Shown one piece after another: positions 10,074 through 22,006 of a DNA stretch of 56,626 bases; the first letter of the stretch is position 1, and every line of letters begins with the position of its first letter. The DNA is from an uncultured Myxococcales bacterium (lineage in GTDB: Bacteria; Myxococcota_A; Polyangia; Fen-1088). The position numbers and the translations under genes are program-made. The notes below the pieces were generated by a model. That model was not told where the DNA came from. It saw only the letters and a list, made by a program, of their open reading frames with translations, and made no database searches. Location of the stretch: NCBI GenBank assembly GCA_937889515.1, contig CALAOV010000141.1, positions 1 through 56,626 of the forward strand. Reading direction: 5' to 3'.

Positions 10074-10693
10074 CGCCTGCGGCGGGGCTCGCGGGTGGGC
10101 AACGGCGATCGCGGTGGTTCCTCCGCCACTTGCGGCGCGACCTTGAGGACGTCGCGGAAACGGCCCACGTCGAGCGTGAGCTGGCCGAGGAGCATGTCGA
10201 GCAGCGTCTCGCCGAGGCGGCAGATCTCGCCCAGGCGGGTCACCCGCTCGACCAGGAAGTCGGCCTCGACCTTGGTTCGCCGGGGCCCGGCCGCCGGCGC
10301 GGTGAGCGCCAGCTGGGCCTGGCGCGCGACGCTCTCGGCGCGTCCCACTACCTCGACCGCCGCGCCGATCTCGCGCCGCTCGCGCTCGTTGAGGACGCCG
10401 GAGATCATCTTCCAGAAGTCGGTCTCGGCCTGGTAGTGCTCGCGCCGTTGCCCGCGCACCCAGACCTTGTGGACCACGCCCCACCGGCCCAGCGCCGACA
10501 GCGTCATCGAGGCGCTGCCGGCCGAGATCCCCAGACGCGACTGGATCTCGCTTTGGGGGAGCGGCTCGCGCGAGAGGTAGAGCAGCCCGAACGCGCGCCC
10601 CATCGTGCGGGTGAATCCCCAAAATTGTGCGATGCGGCCGCAGGCGTCGATGGCCAGATCGCGGGCCGAGGTCAGATCGTCGTCGGTTGCCAT
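10070..10693 (-). CDS. GbsR/MarR family transcriptional regulator
   Basis: MATDDDLTSARDLAIDACGRIAQFWGFTRTMGRAFGLLYLSREPLPQSEIQSRLGISAGSASMTLSALGRWGVVHKVWVRGQRREHY; internal start of ORF 10070..11644. Confidence 0.88.
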   Translation of the reverse strand: MATDDDLTSARDLAIDACGRIAQFWGFTRTMGRAFGLLYLSREPLPQSEIQSRLGISAGSASMTLSALGRWGVVHKVWVRGQRREHYQAETDFWKMISGVLNERERREIGAAVEVVGRAESVARQAQLALTAPAAGPRRTKVEADFLVERVTRLGEICRLGETLLDMLLGQLTLDVGRFRDVLKVAPQVAEEPPRSPLPTREPRRRR

Positions 10694-11766
10694 GGCCGAA
10701 GCGTCACCAGATCGCGCGCCGCGAGCTGACCGCAGGCGGCGTCGATGTCGTCGCCCCGCGGCATGCGGATGTAGACGGCCAGCCCGGACGCGCGAACCCG
10801 CTCCTGGAAGGTGCGGATCCGCTCCGCCGACGGCCGCGCGAAGGCCGGACCCTCGAACCCATTCCAGGGGATGAGGTTCACCTTGGCCGGGATGCCGCGC
10901 AGGAGCCGCGGCAGTCGATCGGCGTCGGCGTCGCTGTCGTTGACGCCCGCCAGCAGCACGTACTCGAAGGTGACCCGGCGCCCGTGCGACAGCGGGAACT
11001 GGCGGGCCGCCTCGAGCAGCGCGGCGATGGGCCAGCGCCTGTTCACCGGCATGATTCGATCCCGCACCGCGTCGGTGGTGGCGTTGAGCGAAATGGCCAG
11101 GTTCGGCGCGGGCGACAGGGCGGCGAGCTTCTCGATGCCGGAGACCAGACCGGAGGTCGAGACCGTGATCCGCCGCGGGGAAAAGGCGGCGCCCCAGGGG
11201 TGCTCGAGCAAGGTGAGCGCGCGGGCCACCTGGTCGAAGTTGTGCAGCGGCTCGCCCATCCCCATGAACACCAGGTTGGTCGGCCGGCGGTTCGCCAGCG
11301 CCGTCGCCCGGTAGACCTGCTCCACGATCTCGCCGGCCAGCAGGTGGCGGGTGAAGCCGAGCGTCGCGGTGGCGCAAAAGCCGCAGTCGAGCGCGCAGCC
11401 CACCTGCGAAGAGATACAGAGCGTCAGCTTGTCCCGCTCGGCGTCCTCGTCGGGGATCAACACCGATTCGATGGCGTGGCCGTCGCTGGTCCGAAAGCGC
11501 AGCTTGCGCGTGCCGTCGGCCGCCGTCTGCACCGCGTCCAGCGTTACCGGCGCCGTTCGGTGGTCGCGCTCCAGCGCCCGGCGGAGCGCCGGCGGCACGT
11601 TGGTCATCGCCTCGAGCGACGAGGCGCCCTGTCCGTGCAGCCACCGGAAGATCTGCTCGGCGCGGTAGCCGGGTGCCCCGGCCCCCGCCACCCAGCGGCC
11701 GATCTCGTCGGGAAGCAATCCGCGCAGCTCGGACGACGGGCTGGCGGGGAGGGCTGAGGCGGTCAC
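10672..11766 (-). CDS. rlmN: 23S rRNA (adenine-C2)-methyltransferase
   Basis: Radical SAM CALDCGFCATATLGFTRHL; VFMGMGEPLHNFD; GTG start proposed near VTASALPASPSSELRG. Confidence 0.95.
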   Translation of the reverse strand: MTASALPASPSSELRGLLPDEIGRWVAGAGAPGYRAEQIFRWLHGQGASSLEAMTNVPPALRRALERDHRTAPVTLDAVQTAADGTRKLRFRTSDGHAIESVLIPDEDAERDKLTLCISSQVGCALDCGFCATATLGFTRHLLAGEIVEQVYRATALANRRPTNLVFMGMGEPLHNFDQVARALTLLEHPWGAAFSPRRITVSTSGLVSGIEKLAALSPAPNLAISLNATTDAVRDRIMPVNRRWPIAALLEAARQFPLSHGRRVTFEYVLLAGVNDSDADADRLPRLLRGIPAKVNLIPWNGFEGPAFARPSAERIRTFQERVRASGLAVYIRMPRGDDIDAACGQLAARDLVTLRPWQPTTI

Positions 11767-11824
11767 GGCGGCGAGAGGATAACGCCCGTGGCGGGAGGGT
11801 GCCAGCGGGGGTGGCCGAGGCGGG

Positions 11825-14584
11825 TCAGGGACGCCGGCGGCGCCGTCCCGCGATGAGGGCGAGCCCCAGCAGGAGCCCGATCCAGCTGGTGGTGCGGCTG
11901 GCGCCATCGACCGCGCAGCTGCAACCCGCTTCACCGCCGCCCCGTTGACCCACCTTGGTCTGGATGGGCGTGCAGGTGTCGTTGAGCAAGCAGGTGCCCG
12001 TGCCGTCGTTGGTGACGCCGCAGTGCCAGCACTCGGTCGGGCACTGGATGGTCGCGCAGGGATCCGGCTCGCAGATGGCGGTGGTCGGGACGCAGCGGCT
12101 GCCGGCCGCGCATTGCTTGGTCAAGCACCCGTTGAGCTGACACTGGCCCGTCGCCGGGTTGCAGATGTGGCCCTCGTTGCAGAACATGTTGGCGCAGGGA
12201 TCGTTCACGCAGGCGCCGGCCAGGCCGCAGCTCTGGTTGGTGCCACACTTGCTCGACTCGCACAGGTCGACGCAGGCGCCGTTCTGGCAGTACTGGTTGG
12301 TGCCGCACACGACCCCCAGGCACAGGTCGGTCTTGCACAGGCCGGCCACGCAGATCTTGCCCGCGTCGCAGCCGAGATCGTTGCAGTCGACGCAACGTCC
12401 TGCCATGCAGGTTTGCGGCGCGTTGCACACGACGCCGGCGCAGTCGTCGACGCAGGCCCCGCTGGTCTCGTCGCAGTGCTGCAGCGAGGGGCAGGTCACC
12501 GTGGCGCAGCGTTGCGGGATGCAGTAGTTGCTGACGCACTTGTAGCCGAGCGGGCAGGGGAATTCGCCGGCCGCGCACTGCAGCGTGCAGGCGCCGTCCT
12601 TGCAGCCGAAGCCGTTGGGGCAATTGCCGGTGGTGTCGGGCTTGCCGTCGCAGTTGTTGTCGAGGCCGTTGCAGATCTCGCCCACCGCGGGCAGGACGCA
12701 CCCCGTGCAGACGAATCCCAGCGCACCGGCGCAGGCCAGCTTGCCCGCCTTGCAGATGCCGACCCCGACCTCGCCCTGCGTGAGCCCGGGGCAGAGGCAG
12801 GGCTGCCCAGTCTCGGGGAAGTTGCCGTTGTCGATGATCCCGTCGCAGTTGTCGTCGATGCCGTTGCAGACTTCGGTCTTGGGCATGCTGGTCACGTTGC
12901 AGACCAGCTTGCCGTTCACGCAGACGATGGTTCCCGCCATACAGGCGCCGAGGCCGTTGCCGCAGGCCTCTCCCACGCCGGGCAGGGTGCCCTCGTCGAT
13001 CTGGCCGTTGCAGTTGTCGTCGATGCCGTTGCAGACCTCCACCTGCGGCGTCACGGTCGGCGCGTCGCAGGTGGTGTCGGTCCCGGCGGCGTTGCAGACC
13101 CGGATCCCGTTGCGGTTGCAGGCCCCGATGAGGCCGTTGTTGCACGTCGCGCCCACCGGACCGCTCGGCCAGTTGCCGTTGTCGATGATGCCGTCGCAGT
13201 TGTCGTCGAGCCCGTTGCAGACCTCGGCGGGCACCGCGCAGCCGCACGGCTTGCCGCAGGCGTTGGGCGGCAGCCCCTCGTCGATCTGGCCGTTGCAGTT
13301 GTCGTCCTTGCAGTTGCAGGTCTCGACCGCGCAATGGTGCGCCGCCGTGCCGAGCTGGTTGTCCGGATCGTTGGGGTCGTTGGCGCTCATCGAGAACCCG
13401 CCACAGTTCGGGTTGGTGTTCCCGGGGGCCCCGCAGGTCAGACAGGCGTTCGAGACGCCCTCGTCGATGAGGCCGTTGCAGTTGTCGTCCTTGCCGTTGC
13501 AGATCTCCACGGGCGGGACGTTCTGCGCAATGATTCCGACGATGGCGCCCTTGGCGGCGTTCGCGTCGTTGAGCGACACACGGATCGAGGCGCCCGTGCC
13601 GCCGGCTGCGGCGATGGCGTCGTTCGCGTTGTCCGCGGTGGTGTCCGTGATGACGTAGACCTTCACGCCTAGTTTGTTCAGCAGACAGGCCTGACTGATC
13701 GGGTTGTAGACGTCGTAGTTCCCGCCCCCCGAGCAATCAGCGAGTTTGAAGGTGTTGTCGGGCGCGGTCGCCTCGTCGCAGGTGTCGTCCCCGTCGGTGA
13801 CGACGACGATGACGTTGTGCCGGCACGATCCCTTCGGATCGTTGGGAACGATCTCGTTCTGGAAGTAGAGGTTCGCGTAGAACAGCGAACGGCCGAGAGG
13901 CGTGTCGTCTTTGGGGTGCAGCTCGGGATCGGTCACGGCGCCATTGCTGGTCGGCGCCTCGACGTTGTCGATCCACTTGTAGATTGCGGCCGTCTGGGCG
14001 GCGCCGGGCGGGTCGAACTGAGCGGCGGTGGGCATGGTGCCGGGCGCGGCCGAGGTCACGCCGACCTCGAAGACCTGGGATGCGCCGGTCGTGAACCAAG
14101 CGCCATAGGTCGTCTGGCTGGCCGAGTTGTTCGTCGTCATCAGGCAACCAGCCGGGTAGTTGGTGGCGCTGTGGTTTCCGGTGGCGGCCCGGTTCGGCAC
14201 CGTTATGTTCTGCGCCCCGGTGGCCGCGTAGTGGCCTATGGGGCTTTGCCCGGTGTTGGTGCACTGGGCGGCCGAGAGGGTCGTATAGGCGTTCTGAACG
14301 GTTTCCGGGAACGACATCAGGCCGAAGTTCGCCTCGTCCGTCCCGACCTCTTGCAGCGCCTGACGGATGCCGCTTTTCAGGCTGTAGATGCGGCTGGTCG
14401 TGCTCTGCGGGCAAACGGTGGTGCCATCGGCTTGGTCGACCAGAGCCGAATTTTCGTGCATCGAACCGGACGTGTCGAACAGGAACATGATGTTGGGGCG
14501 CAGCGACTGCGCGCGGGCCGGCGCCGCCGCCGCGCAGGTCGCGGCGGTCAAGAGAACGAGCTCGAGCCGAAGTCGGCGGATCAT
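11825..14584 (-). CDS. VWA-domain surface protein with six MopE-like repeats, EGF-like Cys-rich tandem and MYXO-CTERM-type tail
   Basis: MIRRLRLELVLLTAATCAAAAPARAQ signal; FLFDTSGSM MIDAS; CNGxDDNCxGxID x6; C-terminus CSCAVDGASRTTSWIGLLLGLALIAGRRRRRP. Confidence 0.9.
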   Translation of the reverse strand: MIRRLRLELVLLTAATCAAAAPARAQSLRPNIMFLFDTSGSMHENSALVDQADGTTVCPQSTTSRIYSLKSGIRQALQEVGTDEANFGLMSFPETVQNAYTTLSAAQCTNTGQSPIGHYAATGAQNITVPNRAATGNHSATNYPAGCLMTTNNSASQTTYGAWFTTGASQVFEVGVTSAAPGTMPTAAQFDPPGAAQTAAIYKWIDNVEAPTSNGAVTDPELHPKDDTPLGRSLFYANLYFQNEIVPNDPKGSCRHNVIVVVTDGDDTCDEATAPDNTFKLADCSGGGNYDVYNPISQACLLNKLGVKVYVITDTTADNANDAIAAAGGTGASIRVSLNDANAAKGAIVGIIAQNVPPVEICNGKDDNCNGLIDEGVSNACLTCGAPGNTNPNCGGFSMSANDPNDPDNQLGTAAHHCAVETCNCKDDNCNGQIDEGLPPNACGKPCGCAVPAEVCNGLDDNCDGIIDNGNWPSGPVGATCNNGLIGACNRNGIRVCNAAGTDTTCDAPTVTPQVEVCNGIDDNCNGQIDEGTLPGVGEACGNGLGACMAGTIVCVNGKLVCNVTSMPKTEVCNGIDDNCDGIIDNGNFPETGQPCLCPGLTQGEVGVGICKAGKLACAGALGFVCTGCVLPAVGEICNGLDNNCDGKPDTTGNCPNGFGCKDGACTLQCAAGEFPCPLGYKCVSNYCIPQRCATVTCPSLQHCDETSGACVDDCAGVVCNAPQTCMAGRCVDCNDLGCDAGKICVAGLCKTDLCLGVVCGTNQYCQNGACVDLCESSKCGTNQSCGLAGACVNDPCANMFCNEGHICNPATGQCQLNGCLTKQCAAGSRCVPTTAICEPDPCATIQCPTECWHCGVTNDGTGTCLLNDTCTPIQTKVGQRGGGEAGCSCAVDGASRTTSWIGLLLGLALIAGRRRRRP

Positions 14585-14622
14585 GGTGGGCCCTCGCTTC
14601 CTGGAGGTGACAGCTCGGGCGC

Positions 14623-16485
14623 TCATGGCGGCAACGTCCCCGGCAGACAGCAGCGAAAGCCGACGGACGGCAAGCGGACATCGATACCTTGCGTGGTGGT
14701 TCCGCCGTCGCCGGTGGTGGTTGCATAGGGCGCCGGGACCGACGCGTTGCACTGGAGTCCGGGGGCACTGGTGGTACCAGCGACGGTAAAGCTGGCGATG
14801 TCGTAGGCACCGCCGCGCATTTCGAACAGGCACGGGGGCGTCGTGCATTTGGGGTTACTGAGCGGTTTGGTGGACGTCAGATCGGTGGCGGTCCACTCCT
14901 TGACGTTGCCGCTCATGTCGAAGAGCGAGTAGTTCAGGCTGGGGTTGATCGAGAAGCCCGTGCTCGTCTTGGCCGAGATGACCGACACGCAGGTGGTGCT
15001 GTCGCCGCCGGTCGGGATGGGCGCCGCGGTGCCCCCCTTCGAGGTCAGGTAGTCATTCCCGTTGCAATCCGCCGCTACGTAGGCGTTCCCGTACGGGAAG
15101 GTGGTGGCATTGACGCCCTGGCAGGCCGCCTGCCACTCGGCGGCGCTGCAAACCCTCCAGTTGGGTCCCGCCAAGGCGCAGGTCGCCTCGGCCTCCCCCA
15201 TTGTGACGTTCGACCAGGGGAGCTTCCCGGGAACGGAGCAGGCCCGTCGGGTCGAGTCGAAGCCGTTGCTGGTCGACGTCGCGTCGTAGCGGCTCGCCTC
15301 GTAGCCGTACATCGTCACGTTCACCGACGGGACGTAGACCAATAGATCGTCCGTGGTCCGGTTGGAAAGTGAGTCGAGCTCGTCGACCAGGCCGTCGCAG
15401 TCGTTGTCGAGGCCGTCGCAGATCTCGATCCCCGGCGGTTTCATCGAGCCCATGCAGCGGTGGTTGCCCGATTGCGAGTTGTCGCAGACCCAGGTACCGG
15501 TGCCAGCGCAGGGCCCGGTTCCGAAGATGCACGCCTTGCCGATCTGGAACGGCTCGTCGGTCAGCCCGTTGCAGTCGTTGTCCAGGCCGTCACATCCAAA
15601 TTTGGTGTCTTCGACAGCTTCGTAGGTTGCGGGATAGTTGCAGACCCAGCCGTTCTGCCCCGAGCAGGTCGGGTGTATCCCCGCGCAGACGCCCTTGGTG
15701 AGGCAGGTGATGGGCGCAGGCTGCAGATTGTCGTCGACGATCCCGTCGCAGTCGTTGTCGATCCCGTCGCAGATCTCGATGCCGCCGTTGGTCTTGAGGC
15801 ACTCGGTCTCGCAGCCGGGGATGGTCGGATCGCGATCGTAGAAGTCGGGCAGGCAGGCGCCCTGGGTGCAGACCCCCATCACGCAGCTGGCCGTTGCGAA
15901 CGGGAAGGCGCACTGGCGGTTGCAGGCGCCACAGTTGTTGACGTCGGTCATGAAGTCAAAGCCGTCGTCGACGATCCCGTTGCAGTCGTTGTCGAGCCCG
16001 TCGCAGATCTCGACGCCGCCGTTGGTCTTGGTGCACTCGCAGCCGTTCGACGGGTCGTGGTCCGCGTTGAAGAATCCGGGCTGGCAGTTGACCTGACAGA
16101 CCCCGTTCACGCAGGCCGGGATGGCGTTCGGTTCGATGCACTGGTGGAAGCAGGTGCCGCAGTTCGAGATGTCGGTCTGCAGATCGGGCGAGTTCGGGTT
16201 GCAGAGCTGAATGCCGCCCGCGCCCCCCTGACCTCCCGCGCCGGCGGCCCCGGCGGCGCCACCGACCCCACCGCTGCCGGCGTGCCCGCCGGCGCCACCG
16301 ACATGCGCGTCGGGCTTGGAGGTGCCCACGTCGGTTCGGCTGGGTGCGTCCACCACCGAGGCGTCGGCCGGTACGACGGCGACGCCGAAATCGTAGAGGT
16401 GATCGTGGCAGCCGGCCGCGGCGGTCGACAGCGCCGCCAGAAACAGACCGGATTTGAGTAAGTTAACCAGCCGCCCCGAGATCAT
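14623..16485 (-). CDS. Lipoprotein with Gly-rich linker, MopE-like repeats and C-terminal FGE-sulfatase-fold domain
   Basis: MISGRLVNLLKSGLFLAALSTAAAGCHD lipobox; VGGAGGHAGSGGVGGAAGAAGAGGQGGAGG; CDGLDNDCxGxxD x4; C-term SAAEWQAAC...FPYG...FDMSGNVKEWTA...MRGGAYD...GFRCC. Confidence 0.87.
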   Translation of the reverse strand: MISGRLVNLLKSGLFLAALSTAAAGCHDHLYDFGVAVVPADASVVDAPSRTDVGTSKPDAHVGGAGGHAGSGGVGGAAGAAGAGGQGGAGGIQLCNPNSPDLQTDISNCGTCFHQCIEPNAIPACVNGVCQVNCQPGFFNADHDPSNGCECTKTNGGVEICDGLDNDCNGIVDDGFDFMTDVNNCGACNRQCAFPFATASCVMGVCTQGACLPDFYDRDPTIPGCETECLKTNGGIEICDGIDNDCDGIVDDNLQPAPITCLTKGVCAGIHPTCSGQNGWVCNYPATYEAVEDTKFGCDGLDNDCNGLTDEPFQIGKACIFGTGPCAGTGTWVCDNSQSGNHRCMGSMKPPGIEICDGLDNDCDGLVDELDSLSNRTTDDLLVYVPSVNVTMYGYEASRYDATSTSNGFDSTRRACSVPGKLPWSNVTMGEAEATCALAGPNWRVCSAAEWQAACQGVNATTFPYGNAYVAADCNGNDYLTSKGGTAAPIPTGGDSTTCVSVISAKTSTGFSINPSLNYSLFDMSGNVKEWTATDLTSTKPLSNPKCTTPPCLFEMRGGAYDIASFTVAGTTSAPGLQCNASVPAPYATTTGDGGTTTQGIDVRLPSVGFRCCLPGTLPP

Positions 16486-16602
16486 AGGTGTACTCGTCCA
16501 CTATACTCCAAACCGAGGTAAGCGAAAATACTCCAGGGCCGAATCGGGCGAGGATCGGCGCTTCGCGCCACGGCTTCGTCCCGCCGCTTCGTCGCGCTGC
16601 GG

Positions 16603-17022
16603 CTAAGCCAGATCGAGACCGGAGAAGAAGAAGGCCAGCTCGCCCTTCGCGGTCTCGGGGGCGTCGCTGCCGTGGACGGCGTTCTTCTCGATATCCGTGC
16701 CGTAGCGGTTGCGGATGGTGCCGGCCGGCGCCTTCTTCGAGTCGGTCGGGCCCATGACCTCCCGGTAGCGGGTCACGGCGTTCTCGCCTTCGATGGCCAT
16801 CGCGACACAGGGGCCCGAGGTCATGAAGCGGACCAGATCGCCGAAGAAGGGGCGCTCCCTGTGCACGGCGTAGAACGCGCGCGCCTGCGGCTCGGAGAGC
16901 TGCGTCAGCCGCAGCCCCACGATCTTGAGGCCGGTCTTCTCGATGAGATCGATGACACCTCCGACCGCGTTCTTGGCGACCGCATCGGGTTTCACGATTC
17001 CGAATGTTCTTTCGATGGGCAT
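16603..17022 (-). CDS. ndk: Nucleoside diphosphate kinase
   Basis: [21 protein letters not shown]...[22 protein letters not shown]. Confidence 0.97.
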   Translation of the reverse strand: MPIERTFGIVKPDAVAKNAVGGVIDLIEKTGLKIVGLRLTQLSEPQARAFYAVHRERPFFGDLVRFMTSGPCVAMAIEGENAVTRYREVMGPTDSKKAPAGTIRNRYGTDIEKNAVHGSDAPETAKGELAFFFSGLDLA

Positions 17023-17041
17023 TGGAGTTCTTTCTCTGGGT

Positions 17042-17914
17042 TTATGAAACAAACTTGGCGACGGTCTTGCCGAGCTCGGCCGGCGTCGCGGCGATCGCGA
17101 TGCCCGCCTCGCGGAGCGCCGCGATCTTCTCGGCCGCCGTCCCCTTGCCGCCGCTGATGATGGCCCCTGCGTGGCCCATCCGCTTGCCGGGGGGCGCGGT
17201 TTGGCCGGCGATGAACGCGGCCACCGGCTTCTTCATGCTGGTCTTGACGAACCGGGCGGCCTCCTCTTCAGAGGTCCCGCCGATCTCGCCGATCATGAGC
17301 ACCGCCTCGGTCTGCGGGTCGCGTTCGAACAGGGCCAGGCAGTCGATGAAGTCGATCCCCTTGACTGGATCGCCGCCGATGCCGATACAGGTCGACTGTC
17401 CGAGGCCGAGCGCGGTCAGCTGGTGGGCCGCCTCGTAGGTGAGCGTCCCGGAGCGCGACACCACGCCGACCTTGCCCGGTTTGTGGATGTACCCCGGCAT
17501 GATCCCGATCTTGCAGGCGCCCGGCGTGATGACCCCGGGACAGTTGGGCCCGATCAGCGTCGATTTCGGGTAGGCGCCCAGCGCGCGCTTGACCTTGACC
17601 ATGTCGAGGGTGGGGATCCCCTCGGTGATGCAGACGATCACCTCGATGCCGGCCTGCGCCGCCTCGAGGATCGCGTCGGCGGCGCCGGGCGGTGGGACAT
17701 AGATGACGGTCGCGTTGGCGCCGGTCTTCTTGACCGATTCGGCCACCGTGTCGAAGACGGCGAACCCCTCGTGGACGAGTCCGCCTTTGCCCGGCGTGAC
17801 GCCCCCGACGACACTGGTGCCGTACTCGCGCATCTGCTTGGCGTGGAAGGTCCCGGCTGAGCCGGTGATCCCCTGCACGATGAGCTTGGTGTTCTTGCCG
17901 ACCAGAACCGACAT
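17042..17914 (-). CDS. sucD: Succinate--CoA ligase subunit alpha
   Basis: [28 protein letters not shown]...[10 protein letters not shown]...[20 protein letters not shown]. Confidence 0.97.
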   Translation of the reverse strand: MSVLVGKNTKLIVQGITGSAGTFHAKQMREYGTSVVGGVTPGKGGLVHEGFAVFDTVAESVKKTGANATVIYVPPPGAADAILEAAQAGIEVIVCITEGIPTLDMVKVKRALGAYPKSTLIGPNCPGVITPGACKIGIMPGYIHKPGKVGVVSRSGTLTYEAAHQLTALGLGQSTCIGIGGDPVKGIDFIDCLALFERDPQTEAVLMIGEIGGTSEEEAARFVKTSMKKPVAAFIAGQTAPPGKRMGHAGAIISGGKGTAAEKIAALREAGIAIAATPAELGKTVAKFVS

Positions 17915-17916
17915 GG

Positions 17917-20057
<2,141 letters not shown>

Positions 20058-20093
20058 TCAGACGTAGAGAGGAAGTTGTATCGCGTCGGGCGA

Positions 20094-20112
20094 GGGCGAG
20101 CTTAGCTCGCCC
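20094..20112. other. Perfect inverted repeat (hairpin) in icd-mdh intergenic region
   Basis: GGGCGAGCT-T-AGCTCGCCC, 9-bp arms. Confidence 0.85.
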
Positions 20113-20133
20113 GAGCCCATCGCGTGAGGGTTT

Positions 20134-20154
20134 GGGAACCCTCCCAGGGTTCCC
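20134..20154. other. Perfect inverted repeat (hairpin) in icd-mdh intergenic region
   Basis: GGGAACCCT-CCC-AGGGTTCCC, 9-bp arms, directly downstream of icd stop. Confidence 0.85.
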
Positions 20155-20158
20155 ATTT

Positions 20159-21406
20159 TCATAGATTGGAGATGATGGCGTCGCCGAAGGCCGAGCAGGC
20201 GACCTCTTTCGCGCCGTCCATCTGGCGGGCGAAGTCGTAGGTGACGGTCTTCTGCGCGATGGTCTTCTCGAGCGCCGCGACGATGCGGGTGGCGGCGCCG
20301 GGCCAGCCCAGGTGCTCGAGCAGCATGACGCCCGAAAGGATGACCGATCCCGGGTTCACCTTGTCGAGGTTGGCGTACTTGGGCGCCGTGCCGTGCGTCG
20401 CCTCGAAGACCGCGTGCCCGGTCGCGTAGTTGATGTTGCCGCCGGGCGCGATGCCGATGCCGCCGACCTGGGCCGCCAGCGCGTCGGACAGGTAGTCGCC
20501 GTTCAGGTTCAGCGTCGCGATGACGTCGAACTCATCGGGACGGGTCAAGACCTGCTGCAGCGTGATGTCCGCGATGGAATCCTTGACCAGCACCTGGCCG
20601 GCCGGCGGCTTGCCGCCACAGTCGTCCCAGCCGATGGCGCGCCCGGCGTACTCGCGCTTGGTGAGGGCGTACCCCCAGTCGCGGAAGGCGCCCTCGGTGA
20701 ACTTCATGATGTTCCCCTTGTGGACCAGCGTGACGCTCTTCCGCTTGTGCTGGATGGCGTAGTCGAGCGCGGCGCGGACCAGGCGCTCCGTCCCCTCGCG
20801 CGAGACGGGCTTGACGCCGATCCCGGAGGTCGCCGGGAAGCGGATGTGCTTGACCCCCATCTCGTTCTGCAGAAAGGCGATCACCTTCTTGGCCTCGGGC
20901 GACTCGGCGGCCCACTCGATGCCGGCGTAGATGTCCTCGGTGTTCTCGCGGAAGATCACCATGTCCACCTTCTCGGGGCCCTTCACCGGCGAGGGGACGC
21001 CCTTGAAGTACCGCACCGGGCGCAGGCAGACGTAGAGGTCCAGCATCTGGCGGATGGCGACGTTGAGCGACCGGATGCCGCCGCCGACCGGCGTGGTGAG
21101 CGGGCCCTTGATGCCGACGTAATAGGTCTTGAAGGCCTCCAGCGTCTCGTCGGGGAGCCAGCTATCGAAGAGCTCCTTCGACTTGCCGCCCGCGTAGACC
21201 TCGGCCCAGGCGATCTTCTTCTTGCCGCCGAACTCCTTGGCGACCGCGGCGTCGAGCACGCGCACCGAGGCGCGCCAGATGTCGGGGCCGGTGCCGTCGC
21301 CTTCGATGAACGGGATGACGGGATGGTCGGGCACCTCCAGGCGGCCGTCCGCATGGACGGCGATGGCCTCGGCACCAATCGGAATCACGGGTTTTGCGCT
21401 GGGCAT
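20159..21406 (-). CDS. icd: Isocitrate dehydrogenase (NADP-type)
   Basis: [20 protein letters not shown]...[15 protein letters not shown]...[23 protein letters not shown]. Confidence 0.97.
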   Translation of the reverse strand: MPSAKPVIPIGAEAIAVHADGRLEVPDHPVIPFIEGDGTGPDIWRASVRVLDAAVAKEFGGKKKIAWAEVYAGGKSKELFDSWLPDETLEAFKTYYVGIKGPLTTPVGGGIRSLNVAIRQMLDLYVCLRPVRYFKGVPSPVKGPEKVDMVIFRENTEDIYAGIEWAAESPEAKKVIAFLQNEMGVKHIRFPATSGIGVKPVSREGTERLVRAALDYAIQHKRKSVTLVHKGNIMKFTEGAFRDWGYALTKREYAGRAIGWDDCGGKPPAGQVLVKDSIADITLQQVLTRPDEFDVIATLNLNGDYLSDALAAQVGGIGIAPGGNINYATGHAVFEATHGTAPKYANLDKVNPGSVILSGVMLLEHLGWPGAATRIVAALEKTIAQKTVTYDFARQMDGAKEVACSAFGDAIISNL

Positions 21407-21496
21407 GGCGACTGTTGATTACCTCCGACGCGGGGTGATCAAGGCAAGAGAAAAACGCGCGGAGACCCGCGAATTCGCGTTCCCGAAACCTGGCGG

Positions 21497-21964
21497 CTAC
21501 GCGGCCGACAGGATGTCGAGCAGCGGGGCGTCCGGCGAGGCGGGGTTGACCCGCAGTTCGCGCGACTTCGGATCGACCAGCAGGTCCAGCTCTTCGAGCG
21601 GAATCTGGCCCAGGAGCGGCGTGGTCCCGGCTGCCTCGACCAGCGCGTTCGTCACCGTCTCGCGACCCAAGATCTTGATCCCCACGCCGCTGACCCAGGG
21701 AACCTCGGCGGTCCGGCCATCGGCATAGCGAACCCTGCGATATCCAGCGACGAGCAGACCGAGGCGCGATACGGCGTCGGAGGGGAGCACCAGCATGGTC
21801 GCGCCGGTATCTACGAGTGCTTCGATCTCGATTGAATGTACCTGGTCGGCACGCAGGTGTCCGCGCCCGACATTTTCTTCGTCGTAGCTGTTCGTGAGCG
21901 TGATTGGCTGCATGACTTTGCCCATGGGCGGTTCATCGGCACGACCGGGGGTGCGGTTGCTCAT
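21497..21964 (-). CDS. Clan AA (retropepsin-like) aspartic protease domain protein
   Basis: IEIEALVDTGATMLVLPSDAVSRLGL...LLGQIPLEELDLLVDPKSRELRVNP; DTGA active-site motif. Confidence 0.8.
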   Translation of the reverse strand: MSNRTPGRADEPPMGKVMQPITLTNSYDEENVGRGHLRADQVHSIEIEALVDTGATMLVLPSDAVSRLGLLVAGYRRVRYADGRTAEVPWVSGVGIKILGRETVTNALVEAAGTTPLLGQIPLEELDLLVDPKSRELRVNPASPDAPLLDILSAA

Positions 21965-22006
21965 GGTTGCGACGAGGATAGCACCCGCACGCGACGCCGA
22001 GCCGAG

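Noticed and set aside
14623-15350. Diversity-generating retroelement target (FGE/C-type-lectin fold)
   Set aside because: No reverse transcriptase in the ORF track and no nearby template repeat seen; fold alone is insufficient.
21497-21964. Retroelement remnant based on the retropepsin-like domain
   Set aside because: No reverse transcriptase, RNase H or integrase nearby; clan AA proteases occur as cellular bacterial genes.
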